Notes: a model not told the origin generated them from the letters alone. A DNA stretch of 64,000 nucleotides from Candidatus Levyibacteriota bacterium (GCA_016186625.1 JACPLG010000003.1:88761-152760), one strand, 5' to 3'. Shown: positions 22,683-30,890, counted from the first letter of the stretch. A program made the numbers and translations.

Positions 22683-22898
22683 TCATTTTAGTCTTAAGAA
22701 TTCTTCTTCGCTAGACTCCGCTTGTTTGATTATGCCTCTTACTAGTCCTTTTTTGAGTTCTTTGGTGTGCATTGGAACAGGAATAATCTTCTTTGATTTG
22801 GGATTATACATAATAAGATGACTGCCGGTTTGTCTTTTCTTAATGTATCCGAGTTTTTGAAGAATTTTGACTATCTCTCTTGCTTTAAAACTAGCCAT
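22683..22898 (-). CDS. hicA: HicA toxin
   Basis: A 71-residue HicA mRNA interferase: VKILQKLGYIKKRQTGSHLIMYNP with the catalytic histidine in GSH, and IIPVPMHTKELKKGLVRGIIKQA. Length and fold (small double-stranded-RNA-binding type) are standard. It directly follows hicB with no gap, the antitoxin-first order. Confidence 0.93.
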   Translation of the reverse strand: MASFKAREIVKILQKLGYIKKRQTGSHLIMYNPKSKKIIPVPMHTKELKKGLVRGIIKQAESSEEEFLRLK

Positions 22899-23162
22899 TT
22901 ATAGAGATACTGCTGGATTTTGTACGGAAATTTGCGTGATGACAACATTTGACCCTTCTTGTGGAATTTCTTGCTTCTCTTCTTTAAGAACCTCTAAATA
23001 CCCTTTCATAGCGTCTTTTATCATAGATACCGCTTCCTCAAAAGTCTCACCTTGACTTACACAGCCGGGAAGAGCTGGAACACTAACTACATAACCGCCT
23101 TCTTCAGCCGGTTCAAAAATAACAGTATATTTTAAGATTTTTTTAGAAAGAGATTTAGCCAT
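22899..23162 (-). CDS. hicB: HicB antitoxin
   Basis: YTVIFEPAEEGGYVVSVPALPGCVSQGETFEEAVSMIKDAM is the partially degraded RNase-H-like fold of HicB. The short C-terminal tail (VVITQISVQNPAVSL) lacks an obvious DNA-binding domain, so autoregulation may need another factor. It neutralises HicA encoded next. Confidence 0.92.
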   Translation of the reverse strand: MAKSLSKKILKYTVIFEPAEEGGYVVSVPALPGCVSQGETFEEAVSMIKDAMKGYLEVLKEEKQEIPQEGSNVVITQISVQNPAVSL

Positions 23163-23227
23163 GCTCTAATTATATCACACCCAAACCTTATCTTCCTTGC
23201 CCCTCGAAGCTTTTTGCGAAGTGGGGT

Positions 23228-23241
23228 GCTATAATTGCCCC
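23228..23241 (+). repeat. box 12
   Basis: GCTATAATTGCCCC in the long form with CGAAGTGGGGT before it, as at box 3. Confidence 0.9.
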
Positions 23242-23263
23242 CCAAAAAAAGCCCTAATGGATA

Positions 23264-23297
23264 ATATACTTCATTACTTTAAAGTATTGAAGTATAT
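23264..23297. repeat. 34-bp near-perfect palindrome
   Basis: ATACTTCATTACTTT/AAAGTATTGAAGTAT with one mismatch, extended by two pairs. It is the only content between boxes 12 and 13 and resembles the 22-bp palindrome at 18817 in the other non-coding segment. Confidence 0.8.
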
Positions 23298-23354
23298 AAT
23301 AATTTTTCCCTTTTTCCTCGTAGCATTTCTGTTTACACTGAGTAAAACCGAAGT

Positions 23355-23368
23355 GCTATAATTGCCCC
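23355..23368 (+). repeat. box 13, last of the array
   Basis: GTGCTATAATTGCCCC, followed after about 30 bases by the membrane protein gene at 23402. Confidence 0.9.
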
Positions 23369-23401
23369 GGGGGTTATTAATAAAAAAAATGACCCCTGAA
23401 T

Positions 23402-23713
23402 ATGTTTAATTTCTTATCTGATTTAATCTATTTAATATTAGTTGGCTCAATATCGCTATTAACAATAATAGTTACAAAAAATAGCTTGTCAAAAAAGATA
23501 TTAGCAAAAGATCCCAAGGCATTACTTATCAATAATTCCTTAATTATCTTTGGAATTATATTAATAATTATTGTATTTATTAAATATTCGTGGATTGCTG
23601 GAATTACAACAATAACTATTGCTTTAATCATTTATATTATTATTGCTAGAATATTAGCACGTGCTCTCGAGAAAAATTTATTTGAGTCTCATAAAAAAGA
23701 AGGGCAAGAGTAA
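23402..23713 (+). CDS. small membrane protein, unknown
   Basis: A 103-residue protein with three predicted membrane helices (about 5-25, 40-62, 64-85) and a short charged end (EKNLFESHKKEGQE). No family is recognised. It is strongly AT-rich. It is the first gene after the last box, which may supply its promoter. Confidence 0.5.
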   Translation: MFNFLSDLIYLILVGSISLLTIIVTKNSLSKKILAKDPKALLINNSLIIFGIILIIIVFIKYSWIAGITTITIALIIYIIIARILARALEKNLFESHKKEGQE

Positions 23714-23793
23714 ATTCTTCAAAACATCTATAAAAACTTGACTCCGAGGCTAATGAATGGGAAAATGAGCGAGTATTATAGCTGTGGAATAAA

Positions 23794-24318
23794 ATGTTTG
23801 TTCCAAATATTAAAACCAAAAATAAATTATTCGTACTCTCTTTTTTATCCTTGATGGCTATAATTATTTTTTTAAGTCTAAATAAAATGACAGTAAATTA
23901 TAGGCTTTCGGCATTTCTAAGTTTAGCTGCAACTCTAACCTTTTTCTATACATATTTTAAAGAGGCAATATTTGATTGGCATGCTGATCCAAATAGTCAA
24001 ACCATTAAAAAAATTAATGGTAAATTAGAAAAAACCTGGTTAGATAAACGAAAAGAATTGAAAGATAAAGAATCATTTATAAAAGATGCTCCTGCTGCTT
24101 GGGTGATTGAAGGATATATTCACGTGTTCCTAGGTTTAGCATTGGGCTGGTTTTTCTTTTGGATACTTTTAAATAGATTAAAATTTTTTGATGGAAAATT
24201 GGACCTCTCTTCATTAGGACTACCAGATCTAATTCTATTAATTGCTGGTTGGATCGGAATAAATGGTAGATTACCAACTATTGCTCACGCTGTCCAAGAA
24301 TGGTTTAAGAGAAGCTAA
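23794..24318 (+). CDS. membrane protein, unknown
   Basis: 174 residues with two N-terminal membrane helices (FVLSFLSLMAIIIFLSL; LSAFLSLAATLTFFYTYF), a charged soluble loop of about 50 residues, and two C-terminal helices (VFLGLALGWFFFWILL; LPDLILLIAGWIGING). I do not recognise the family. It lies alone between the array and the winged-helix/HEPN-like gene; a TATTATAG box is close to the start. Confidence 0.5.
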   Translation: MFVPNIKTKNKLFVLSFLSLMAIIIFLSLNKMTVNYRLSAFLSLAATLTFFYTYFKEAIFDWHADPNSQTIKKINGKLEKTWLDKRKELKDKESFIKDAPAAWVIEGYIHVFLGLALGWFFFWILLNRLKFFDGKLDLSSLGLPDLILLIAGWIGINGRLPTIAHAVQEWFKRS

Positions 24319-24386
24319 TAAATTTTAGCATTCTGATATACTTTCTTCTTGTAATCCCCGTAAAAGGATGTTATACTAGTATCAAC

Positions 24387-25166
24387 ATGCACGACATCAA
24401 TCGCTTGCCACTATCTCAAATAAAACTATTGCTGCGTTTTTGGAATAATCCCAATAAAATAGGATTTGCTGAGGGAAGAGAAGAGGGAGGTAGTGTAAAG
24501 GAATTAAACAAAAAGGGTCTGATTGAACCAGCAGGGAAAATAGGGCGTAGAGTTAGATGGAGATTAGTCACTGGTAAACTCAACAGTCGAGATATTGATG
24601 TAATGATTGGCTTAATCAAACACTCTCCAATTCCTGCCGAAGAGGAAAGCTTGATAGTTGAGCTTATAGGGGAAGCAAAAGATCTAGCGATACTAATATC
24701 AAGAAATATAGGTACAAAAGGTTATCATTATTTTTTACAATCTTTTTTCTTGGTTCTTCGACAAATGGGCTATTTTTTTACTGAACACTCATCAACTATA
24801 TTTCACTATAGCTCAGCTCTCTCTCAAGCCGAGGTAGAGATCTTGGAAAAAATCAGAGATATTCGTGATGCAATAGGACACCGAGAATCTCGAAAGAATT
24901 TTCTAACAGCTAATATTAAACTAGTTGGAGGAATGTTTTTCAAAAATAACGATGTAGAAATTCAATATGGTAGAAATAAAATTTATTTAGTGGGTGAGAT
25001 TCTTGCGATACATAAAAAAATGAGAAAGCTTTTTTCTAGCGCAGACGAACTCGCTTTTTTAAGTAGAAGCTATGGATGGCAGTATGACGAAAAAGAACTC
25101 CGAGAAGCCGAAAAACAGTTGATAGAAAAACTCAAAAATCCAAAAGCTCTTATAAATTTAGAATAG
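24387..25166 (+). CDS. winged-helix plus HEPN-like protein, unknown
   Basis: The first 80 residues look like a winged helix (LSQIKLLLRFWNNP, VKELNKKGLIEPAGKIGRRVRWRLV). The rest is helical, with EKIRDIRDAIGHRES, where R-DAIG-H fits the R-x4-6-H motif of HEPN RNases, followed by a C-terminal helix with acidic and basic repeats. HEPN proteins often act as toxins or in defence. The motif is short and could be chance; the helical context around it is supportive. TTATACTAG lies shortly before the ATG. Confidence 0.5.
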   Translation: MHDINRLPLSQIKLLLRFWNNPNKIGFAEGREEGGSVKELNKKGLIEPAGKIGRRVRWRLVTGKLNSRDIDVMIGLIKHSPIPAEEESLIVELIGEAKDLAILISRNIGTKGYHYFLQSFFLVLRQMGYFFTEHSSTIFHYSSALSQAEVEILEKIRDIRDAIGHRESRKNFLTANIKLVGGMFFKNNDVEIQYGRNKIYLVGEILAIHKKMRKLFSSADELAFLSRSYGWQYDEKELREAEKQLIEKLKNPKALINLE

Positions 25167-25238
25167 TATTTTTTTAAAAACTAATTCTTACAAAGCTCTT
25201 GCATTATATTCCTTGACATGTATACAGGTCGCTTTGCT

Positions 25239-25275
25239 CCAATTTCTAATTTCTAGTTACTAATTTCTAATCAAT
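25239..25275. repeat. heptamer repeat TAATTTC, intergenic
   Basis: CAATTTC-TAATTTC-TAGTTAC-TAATTTC-TAATCAA, five 7-bp steps. It lies in the 270-base gap before the second subtilase. The remainder of the gap shows nothing else that I recognise. Confidence 0.8.
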
Positions 25276-25451
25276 TCCATACAGAATTTCTATTGATAAT
25301 TTTTTAAGAATGTTTAGAATATAAATATGAAGAAAAGTGCCATGACAGAGGGCTGGAATTCATCTCTTAACAAACTCGCCCGATCTTTATACTGATTTGT
25401 GCTCAATTTTAGTCTATGCTAAGCTAAATACGGTTATTGTTTGCCTTGAGT

Positions 25452-27323
25452 ATGAATATAAAAAATAAGCTTTTGGGTTTTATTCAGCTTCCTATTCTTA
25501 TTATCCTTATTGCTACCGGGGCACTGGGTACTTTTACAGTAGTCAAAGGCCCGGAGCTTGTTGAGGAGTATAAGCAGGGACAGCTTCAAAAAGAGTTGGC
25601 ACAAAAAAGCCTGCCTCAGGGCGCTGCAACTGCGGATACAATTCTTGTAGGATTTAGAACCGGAGTTCCCACCACCCAGCGGGATTTTATTCATCAAAAG
25701 CTTAGCATCGCTCTCAAAAAAAGAGTAAATCAAATAAATGCGGATGTTATTAACGTTCCTGCTGGGACGCCGGTTTCGGAACTTATTGATAAATACAGAC
25801 AAAATCCTCAGGTGGAATATGCAGAGCCCAATTTCCTTGCCGCCGCATTTTTAACGCCAAATGACCCATATTACGGGAGCCAGTGGAATCTGCAAAAAGT
25901 TTTAGTGGAAGAAGCATATGATCTTGCCAAAGGAGGAGGGGCGCTTATTGCTGTTGTTGATACGGGTGTTGACGGGAGCCATCCTGATCTATCGGGACTT
26001 GTTATTGAGGGATATAACACAATTGATGAAAATAACAATTCTTTTGATGATCACGGTCATGGGACGCATGTTGCAGGAATTGCATCAGCCCAAACCGACA
26101 ACGGGAGCGGTATTGCAAGCATGTCCTTTGCATCAAGTGTCCTGCCGGTAAAAGTACTCAATAAAGACGGAGTAGGCACATACGCCGATGTTTCGGAGGG
26201 GATAATTTATGCTTCGGACAACGGCGCCCGGATTGTCAATTTAAGCCTGGGCGGAAGCTCAGACTCAGAAACACTTAAAAGAGCTGTAAGATACGCACAG
26301 TCAAAGGGAAGTATTTTAGTTGCGGCGGCAGGCAACAGCGGTAATGATGCGCCTGTCTACCCGGCCGCCTATGAGGGTGTTTTGGCGGTTTCCGCATCAG
26401 ATAAAAATGATAATTTGGCGCCGTTTTCAAGCTATGGCAGTAATATTTTTGCCGCATCTCCGGGCGTTTCTATTACCTCATCTGTTCCAGGAAGCGACTA
26501 CAAGCAAGCAAGCGGAACGTCCATGGCAGCGCCGCATGTCTCAGGGCTTTTAGCTTTATCAATCTCTCACAAACCGGAATTATCCAACTCGGAACTTATT
26601 GATCAGATAAAACAAAACGCTGAAAAGGTGGGTCAATACAGCTACAATGAAGACGGATGGAACCCTTATTTTGGTTACGGCAGAATCAGTGCCGGAAAAA
26701 CTCTTACTGCAATTTCATCGGATGAAACAACAGAAGAAGAGCCGGAGCCAACATTAGATACATCCTCTTCCTCCCGTCTTTCCAAACAGGCAAAAGTGCC
26801 CCAGGCATATTCATTTTCCTTTGACTTGCAGGGTGCTGTTGAGGCAGTGAACACCTTTGATAGCAAACTTACCCTGAAAGTGGGAGGAGGAACACCAAAT
26901 GTTATGGAACGGCTTTCAGGCAATCTTATTGATGTATATATCAATTCACAAACCAGAATAAAATATCAAGGCAGGACAATTTCATTAACCCAGGTTTCAA
27001 GCGGTTCACAGCTTAATATAAAAGGCAACATTATCCAAAACAGGCTTGTGGCGCTTGAAATAATTGTTCAATATCTTGCAACAGGACAGCCTATTGAGGC
27101 ATTGCCAAATCAAAATCAGAATCCTGGACAGGAAAATATCCCGCAATCCCAACAACAGGGTGAGCAGTCTCCTCAAGATTCAGGTCAATCATCGCAAGGC
27201 GGTGGAGCACCCCAAGTGCAATTGCCTCCTCAGGCAGGACAAGGTAAAGGAGTAAAGGGTATTTCTGTAATTTCATGGCTTCAGTTTATTCAGGAAAAAG
27301 CATTCGGATTATTTAATAAGTGA
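25452..27323 (+). CDS. secreted subtilisin-like protease with I9 propeptide
   Basis: Signal/anchor (residues about 8-25), I9-type inhibitor propeptide (TILVGFRTGVPTTQRDF ... PQVEYAEPNF), then the S8 domain of the thermitase/fervidolysin type: Asp in AVVDTGVDGSHPDL (near 170), His in GHGTHVAGIAS (near 204), Ser in SGTSMAAPHVSGLLAL (near 357). A C-terminal OB-like domain (about 455-545, SQTRIKYQGRTISLTQVSSG) and a Gln/Pro/Gly-rich tail follow. I prefer the ATG at 25452 over a TTG at 25437. Probably transcribed with the DUF5667 gene 23 bases downstream. Confidence 0.9.
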   Translation: MNIKNKLLGFIQLPILIILIATGALGTFTVVKGPELVEEYKQGQLQKELAQKSLPQGAATADTILVGFRTGVPTTQRDFIHQKLSIALKKRVNQINADVINVPAGTPVSELIDKYRQNPQVEYAEPNFLAAAFLTPNDPYYGSQWNLQKVLVEEAYDLAKGGGALIAVVDTGVDGSHPDLSGLVIEGYNTIDENNNSFDDHGHGTHVAGIASAQTDNGSGIASMSFASSVLPVKVLNKDGVGTYADVSEGIIYASDNGARIVNLSLGGSSDSETLKRAVRYAQSKGSILVAAAGNSGNDAPVYPAAYEGVLAVSASDKNDNLAPFSSYGSNIFAASPGVSITSSVPGSDYKQASGTSMAAPHVSGLLALSISHKPELSNSELIDQIKQNAEKVGQYSYNEDGWNPYFGYGRISAGKTLTAISSDETTEEEPEPTLDTSSSSRLSKQAKVPQAYSFSFDLQGAVEAVNTFDSKLTLKVGGGTPNVMERLSGNLIDVYINSQTRIKYQGRTISLTQVSSGSQLNIKGNIIQNRLVALEIIVQYLATGQPIEALPNQNQNPGQENIPQSQQQGEQSPQDSGQSSQGGGAPQVQLPPQAGQGKGVKGISVISWLQFIQEKAFGLFNK

Positions 27324-27346
27324 GAAAATGAAAAGGAGGTGAGAAA

Positions 27347-28057
27347 ATGTTAAAGAAACTAATATTATTAGTGCTTGCTTTATTTTTGTTTGCCGGAGTA
27401 GCGCAAGCCCAAACTGAAGAGTTACCGGATCCCGGTATTACACCGGACAGCCCGCTATATTTTTTTGATACCTTGGGAGAAAACATTGGTTTGTTTTTTG
27501 CTTTTGGAGATGAAGCAAAAACAAGAAAAGCTGTTGAAATTGCAAATGAAAAAGTAGCCGAAGCACAGGCAATGGCTGAAAAAGGTAATGAGGATGCGGC
27601 AGAAATTGCAGCAGAACGTTATGGTAAGGTAATAAGTACGGCTGCTGAAAGTCTTGCAGCTTCGGCAAGAAGCGGTGAAGGCTTTGATGAAGCTTTGGCC
27701 CAGCTTATTGCACAGGCAACATCCATCCATTTAAGTGTTTTGGCCGATGTATATGACAGGGTTCCTGATCAGGCAAAGTCATCCATTGAGCGGGCAATGC
27801 AGGAAAGCGTTAGAGGAGGAGAAGAAGCATTGAATGCTGTTTCGGGAGAAAAACGAGAAGAGGTAATGCAACAAGTTGAGGAGAAAAGGCAAGAGGTTAA
27901 GCAAAAACTCGATACCTTGCGTAAAGAAGGAAAACCAATTCCAAATATCCAAACGGGTAATGAACAGGGAGCGCCTGAAGGAGCAGGAGGAGCTGGTGGC
28001 GGAAACAGCGGAGCCCAAAATGTTGGAAGACCAGAGCAAGTTCCGGGAAGACCGTAA
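27347..28057 (+). CDS. DUF5667 secreted protein
   Basis: A signal peptide (LILLVLALFLFAGVAQAQ) is followed at once by the DUF5667 signature LPDPGITPDSPLYFFDTLGE and a long helical region of Ala/Glu-rich helices (DEAKTRKAVEIANEKVAEAQ). A Gly-rich tail ends at a TAA. Such proteins are frequent at the surface of CPR bacteria, with unknown role. Very good ribosome-binding site AAAGGAGGTGAG. The same frame continues after the stop for 47 codons. Confidence 0.82.
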   Translation: MLKKLILLVLALFLFAGVAQAQTEELPDPGITPDSPLYFFDTLGENIGLFFAFGDEAKTRKAVEIANEKVAEAQAMAEKGNEDAAEIAAERYGKVISTAAESLAASARSGEGFDEALAQLIAQATSIHLSVLADVYDRVPDQAKSSIERAMQESVRGGEEALNAVSGEKREEVMQQVEEKRQEVKQKLDTLRKEGKPIPNIQTGNEQGAPEGAGGAGGGNSGAQNVGRPEQVPGRP

Positions 28058-28201
28058 GAAGGTAAAGCTCGTGAATGGCGGATTAGTTCGCCAGAAGAAG
28101 GAAGACCCGGATTATCAGATGCTGAAATTAAAGATCGGTTAGAAAGAACAGGATTGCCTGGTGACCAGGTTAAGTATTTCCTGAAAAGAATGGCTACCTA
28201 A
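28058..28201 (+). other. in-frame open extension after the DUF5667 stop
   Basis: After the TAA at 28055-28057 the same frame reads EGKAREWRISSPEEGRPG, LSDAEIKDRLERTGLPGD and QVKYFLKRMAT before the next TAA. The peptide looks protein-like (helix-forming, balanced charge). It may be the lost C-terminus of the DUF5667 gene after a nonsense mutation. No ribosome-binding site or start codon supports separate translation. Confidence 0.4.
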
Positions 28202-28241
28202 GTTTATAGCCTAGAGATTTCTCTGATATAATAATTCCCCA

Positions 28242-29207
28242 ATGAAGAAAGTTATTCTGCTTTTGATTATTTTCCTCGCAGTTTTGGGACTACTTTTTTA
28301 TTTTTTAAGTCTGCTTCTGCCTACCGGCAAAAGTGATAAAGTTGAAATAGTAATTTTAAAAACACAAAGAGGCGACTCCACGGCACTTGTCCTTGAAGAG
28401 AAAGGCTTTATCCGCTCTTTTGCGGCATTTAATGTTGCCTACATAATTTTAGGAAGTCCCAAAATTGAAGAAGGGGGATATTATTTTTCAAAAAATATGT
28501 CTACTTGGAAAATAATTGATGAGCTAGCAGATGGTCCTGACTTAAAAGAAGTGGTAATCACAGAAGGCTTGCGAAAAGAGCAAATCGGTGAAAGACTTGG
28601 GAAAGTGCTGGGATGGACAGACGAGGAACTGGACAAATGGAATAATGTCTATACTGAAATGAAACCGGAATACACCGAGGGTGTATATTTTCCGGACACC
28701 TATCTTATTCCGGTTAAAGAAAGCGGTCCGCTTGTTGCTGCACGAATGATTAATAATTTTAATGAAAAATTTGCGCCATATTTTGAACAAGCAGCAGCAA
28801 AAAATATCAAGTGGACTACAGTTTTAAAAATTGCATCTCTTATTGAGCGAGAAGCTGCAGGAAGAGAGGACATGTCGCTAATCTCAGGGATTATCTGGAA
28901 TAGGCTTGAGAATAATCAAAGACTGGACATTGATGCAACCATTCAATATGCTATTGGCAAAAGAAGTGGAAATTGGTGGTCACGAGTTAGTGGGTCTGAT
29001 ATTAGAAACACTGACTCAGTATATAACACCTATAAATACTCCGGTCTTCCGCCAACACCTATTGCCAATCCCTCCCTTTCGGCAATCAAAGCTGCACTAA
29101 ATCCCAGGCAAACAGAATGCTTTTATTACCTTCACTCAAGTGGCCAAATTTACTGCTCCGTTACTTACGAAGAACATTTGGAAAACATTAAAAAATATTT
29201 GAATTGA
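28242..29207 (+). CDS. mltG: endolytic murein transglycosylase
   Basis: YceG/MltG family. An N-terminal membrane helix, LysM-like part (ALVLEEKGFIRSFAAF, LKEVVITEGLRKEQIGERLG) and the catalytic YceG domain with YTEGVYFPDTYLIP, the catalytic glutamate in ASLIEREAAGREDMSLI (near 205), RLDIDATIQYA, YNTYKYSGLPPTPIANPSLSAI. It cuts nascent glycan strands and sets their length. ATATAATAAT sits 10 bases before the ATG and there is no ribosome-binding site. Confidence 0.93.
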   Translation: MKKVILLLIIFLAVLGLLFYFLSLLLPTGKSDKVEIVILKTQRGDSTALVLEEKGFIRSFAAFNVAYIILGSPKIEEGGYYFSKNMSTWKIIDELADGPDLKEVVITEGLRKEQIGERLGKVLGWTDEELDKWNNVYTEMKPEYTEGVYFPDTYLIPVKESGPLVAARMINNFNEKFAPYFEQAAAKNIKWTTVLKIASLIEREAAGREDMSLISGIIWNRLENNQRLDIDATIQYAIGKRSGNWWSRVSGSDIRNTDSVYNTYKYSGLPPTPIANPSLSAIKAALNPRQTECFYYLHSSGQIYCSVTYEEHLENIKKYLN

Positions 29208-29209
29208 TT

Positions 29210-30817
29210 TTAGTGCCAGAATTTTCGCTGCCCCGTGAAGACCATTGGAATTTTTGCTTTGTTCGCCATATCGATCGATGCCTGATCATTGACAGAACCC
29301 CCTTGTTGAATAATTGCTCCGATACCTGCTTTTGCTGCGAGTTTTACTGAGTCAGCAAACGGGAAAAAACTGTCACTTGCCAGAATTGCATGGCGAGCCA
29401 ACTTACCCGCTTGCTCAAGTGCAATTTTTGTGGCCCTAACCCGGGAAGTTTGGCCAGATCCAATTCCTCTTGTCATAGGTAAATCTTTGTCAACAATAAT
29501 TATGGTGTTTGAGCGAATTCTTCCGATAAATTTCCATGCTATTTTCATTTGTTCTAATTGTTTTTTTGTCGGCTTAAACTTTCCGGCAACTTTCCAGTTT
29601 AAAGAATTAAACCTATCATCCCAATCCTGCATAACAAACCCGCCGTCAAAAAAACGCAAATGCTTTTTATTTGATCTTTTTCCTGGGATTTTTCCGAATA
29701 TATAAATTCCCGTACTTTTTCTGACATTTTTTATAAACTCCGACGCTTTATCTTCAATTGCTGGCGCTGCGATAATATCTATTAAAACCCCACTCTCTTC
29801 TTTAAATGCTGCAAAAGTTTTAGCTGTCTTAAAATCAATTGGCTTATTAAGAACAATTACTCCGCCAAAAGCTGACTGCGGATCTGCTTCAACAGCTCGT
29901 TCAAGCGCTTGTGATGTTGAACTTCCCAGCGCGATTCCTGAGGGACTGTTGTGTTTTATGACAACGGCGCATGGTTCTTTAAAAATTCTCACTGATTCAA
30001 GTCCTGAGAAAATATCTGTAAAATTTGTTGCCGAGAGGTCTCTTCCAGTTACTTTCTCAAGGTTTGCAAGAGGAGAATTTGTATTTGGCTCTATGTAAAC
30101 AGCAGATTTTTGATGAGGATTATCACCATATCGCAAGTCGATCTTTTTTCTTCCCGGAATTGCTATTTCCTGGGGAAATTTATTTTTATTCGGCTCAAGA
30201 TATATTGAAATTTGCGAATCGTAAAAAGATAAATGTCTAAATGCTTTTGCCGCAAGTTTTTGTCTTAAACGATTTGTCAAAAGTATACTACTATGTAGTA
30301 GTGTACTTAATGACTCATAATCTTTTGGGTCAACAATAACTAAAACGTTCTTGAAGTTTTTTGCTGCTGCTCTAATCATAGTTGGTCCACCAACATCAAT
30401 ACTCTCTATTGCATCTCCTACTTTAACTTTTGGATTTGCAATTGTTTGCTCAAAAGGATAAAGGTTGCAAACGACTATCTCAATATTTTTTATTTTTAAT
30501 TTTTTTGCTTCTTTAATGTGTTTTCTGTTTCTTCGGTCAAATAAAATTCCACCTTCTATTTGAAAACTGATGGTTTTCATTCTTCCGTCAAAACTTTCAG
30601 GATTACCGGTTATTTCTTGGATTGGAATAACCTTCAAACCCGCATCGATTAAAACTTTAGCAGTTCCTCCGGTTGAAATAATTTTATATCCGAGCAGACT
30701 AATGATCTTTGCAAAATCTATAATTCCCGACTTATCAAAAACACTGATAAGAGCATATTTTTCCAAAGACTTCGAACTTTTGGCAGTTCCTTTGGGGATT
30801 TTCTTATTTGCTGCCAT
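29210..30817 (-). CDS. purH: bifunctional AICAR transformylase/IMP cyclohydrolase
   Basis: Last two steps of IMP synthesis. N-terminal IMP cyclohydrolase/MGS-like domain: ALISVFDKSGIIDFAKIIS, KIISTGGTAKVL, FDGRMKTISFQIEGGIL and NLYPFEQT. The C-terminal transformylase has RYGDNPHQKSA, VIKHNSPSGIALGSS (usually KHxNPCG), and ends with RGIGSGQTSRV, LASDSFFPFADSVKLAAKAGI and QQGGSVNDQ. A palindrome (30282-30307) lies in the coding sequence. The ATG at 30817 is preferred over the TTG at 30823. The other early purine genes are not in this window. Confidence 0.93.
   Translation of the reverse strand: MAANKKIPKGTAKSSKSLEKYALISVFDKSGIIDFAKIISLLGYKIISTGGTAKVLIDAGLKVIPIQEITGNPESFDGRMKTISFQIEGGILFDRRNRKHIKEAKKLKIKNIEIVVCNLYPFEQTIANPKVKVGDAIESIDVGGPTMIRAAAKNFKNVLVIVDPKDYESLSTLLHSSILLTNRLRQKLAAKAFRHLSFYDSQISIYLEPNKNKFPQEIAIPGRKKIDLRYGDNPHQKSAVYIEPNTNSPLANLEKVTGRDLSATNFTDIFSGLESVRIFKEPCAVVIKHNSPSGIALGSSTSQALERAVEADPQSAFGGVIVLNKPIDFKTAKTFAAFKEESGVLIDIIAAPAIEDKASEFIKNVRKSTGIYIFGKIPGKRSNKKHLRFFDGGFVMQDWDDRFNSLNWKVAGKFKPTKKQLEQMKIAWKFIGRIRSNTIIIVDKDLPMTRGIGSGQTSRVRATKIALEQAGKLARHAILASDSFFPFADSVKLAAKAGIGAIIQQGGSVNDQASIDMANKAKIPMVFTGQRKFWH
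30282..30307. repeat. palindrome inside purH
   Basis: AGTATACTACTA-TG-TAGTAGTGTACT, 12-bp arms with one mismatch, encoding a Ser/Leu-rich stretch in a loop of PurH. It looks like another small palindromic insert. Confidence 0.6.
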
Positions 30818-30890
30818 AAACAACTAGTTTTATATATGAAATTGGCCCACGGTGTCAAGAAGTTTAAAAAGTGCTATAATTCCACTCACT

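Larger units (their letters stand above)
16067..23368 (+). mobile_element. array of segments separated by GCTATAATTGCCCC boxes (cassette-like)
   Basis: Twelve copies of GCTATAATTGCCCC (two with one changed base), all on the + strand, split this region into segments of 92, 1000, 864, 697, 132, 2176, 731, 815, 92, 562 and 127 bp. Genes inside the segments point both ways, yet the boxes never do. Segments hold one gene, one toxin-antitoxin module or only palindromic DNA, and the 92-bp segment is present twice. I infer a cassette-type array; no integrase is visible and movement is unproven. The core is also a perfect extended -10 promoter (TGnTATAAT). Confidence 0.55.

Noticed and set aside
16067..23368. 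The repeated boxes as a CRISPR array
   Set aside because: The repeats are only 14 bp and the spacings range from 92 to over 2000 bp with genes in between; no cas gene is seen.
16067..23368. A classical integron
   Set aside because: There are no attC-type R'/R'' sites (GTTRRRY/RYYYAAC) next to the boxes and no integrase gene in the window; only the overall layout is similar.
10256..28201. UGA or UAA recoding suggested by two open frames that continue after stops
   Set aside because: UGA clearly ends genes with overlapping neighbours at 4354, 51655 and 52269, and no conserved protein in the window has an internal UGA or UAA. One extension is after TGA, the other after TAA, so no single recoding explains both.
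30282..30307. A third BlaI operator inside purH
   Set aside because: The palindrome has a different arm layout (12+2+12, centre TACTAC-TAT-GTAGTA without the flanking A/T of the two real sites) and lies in the middle of a coding region.
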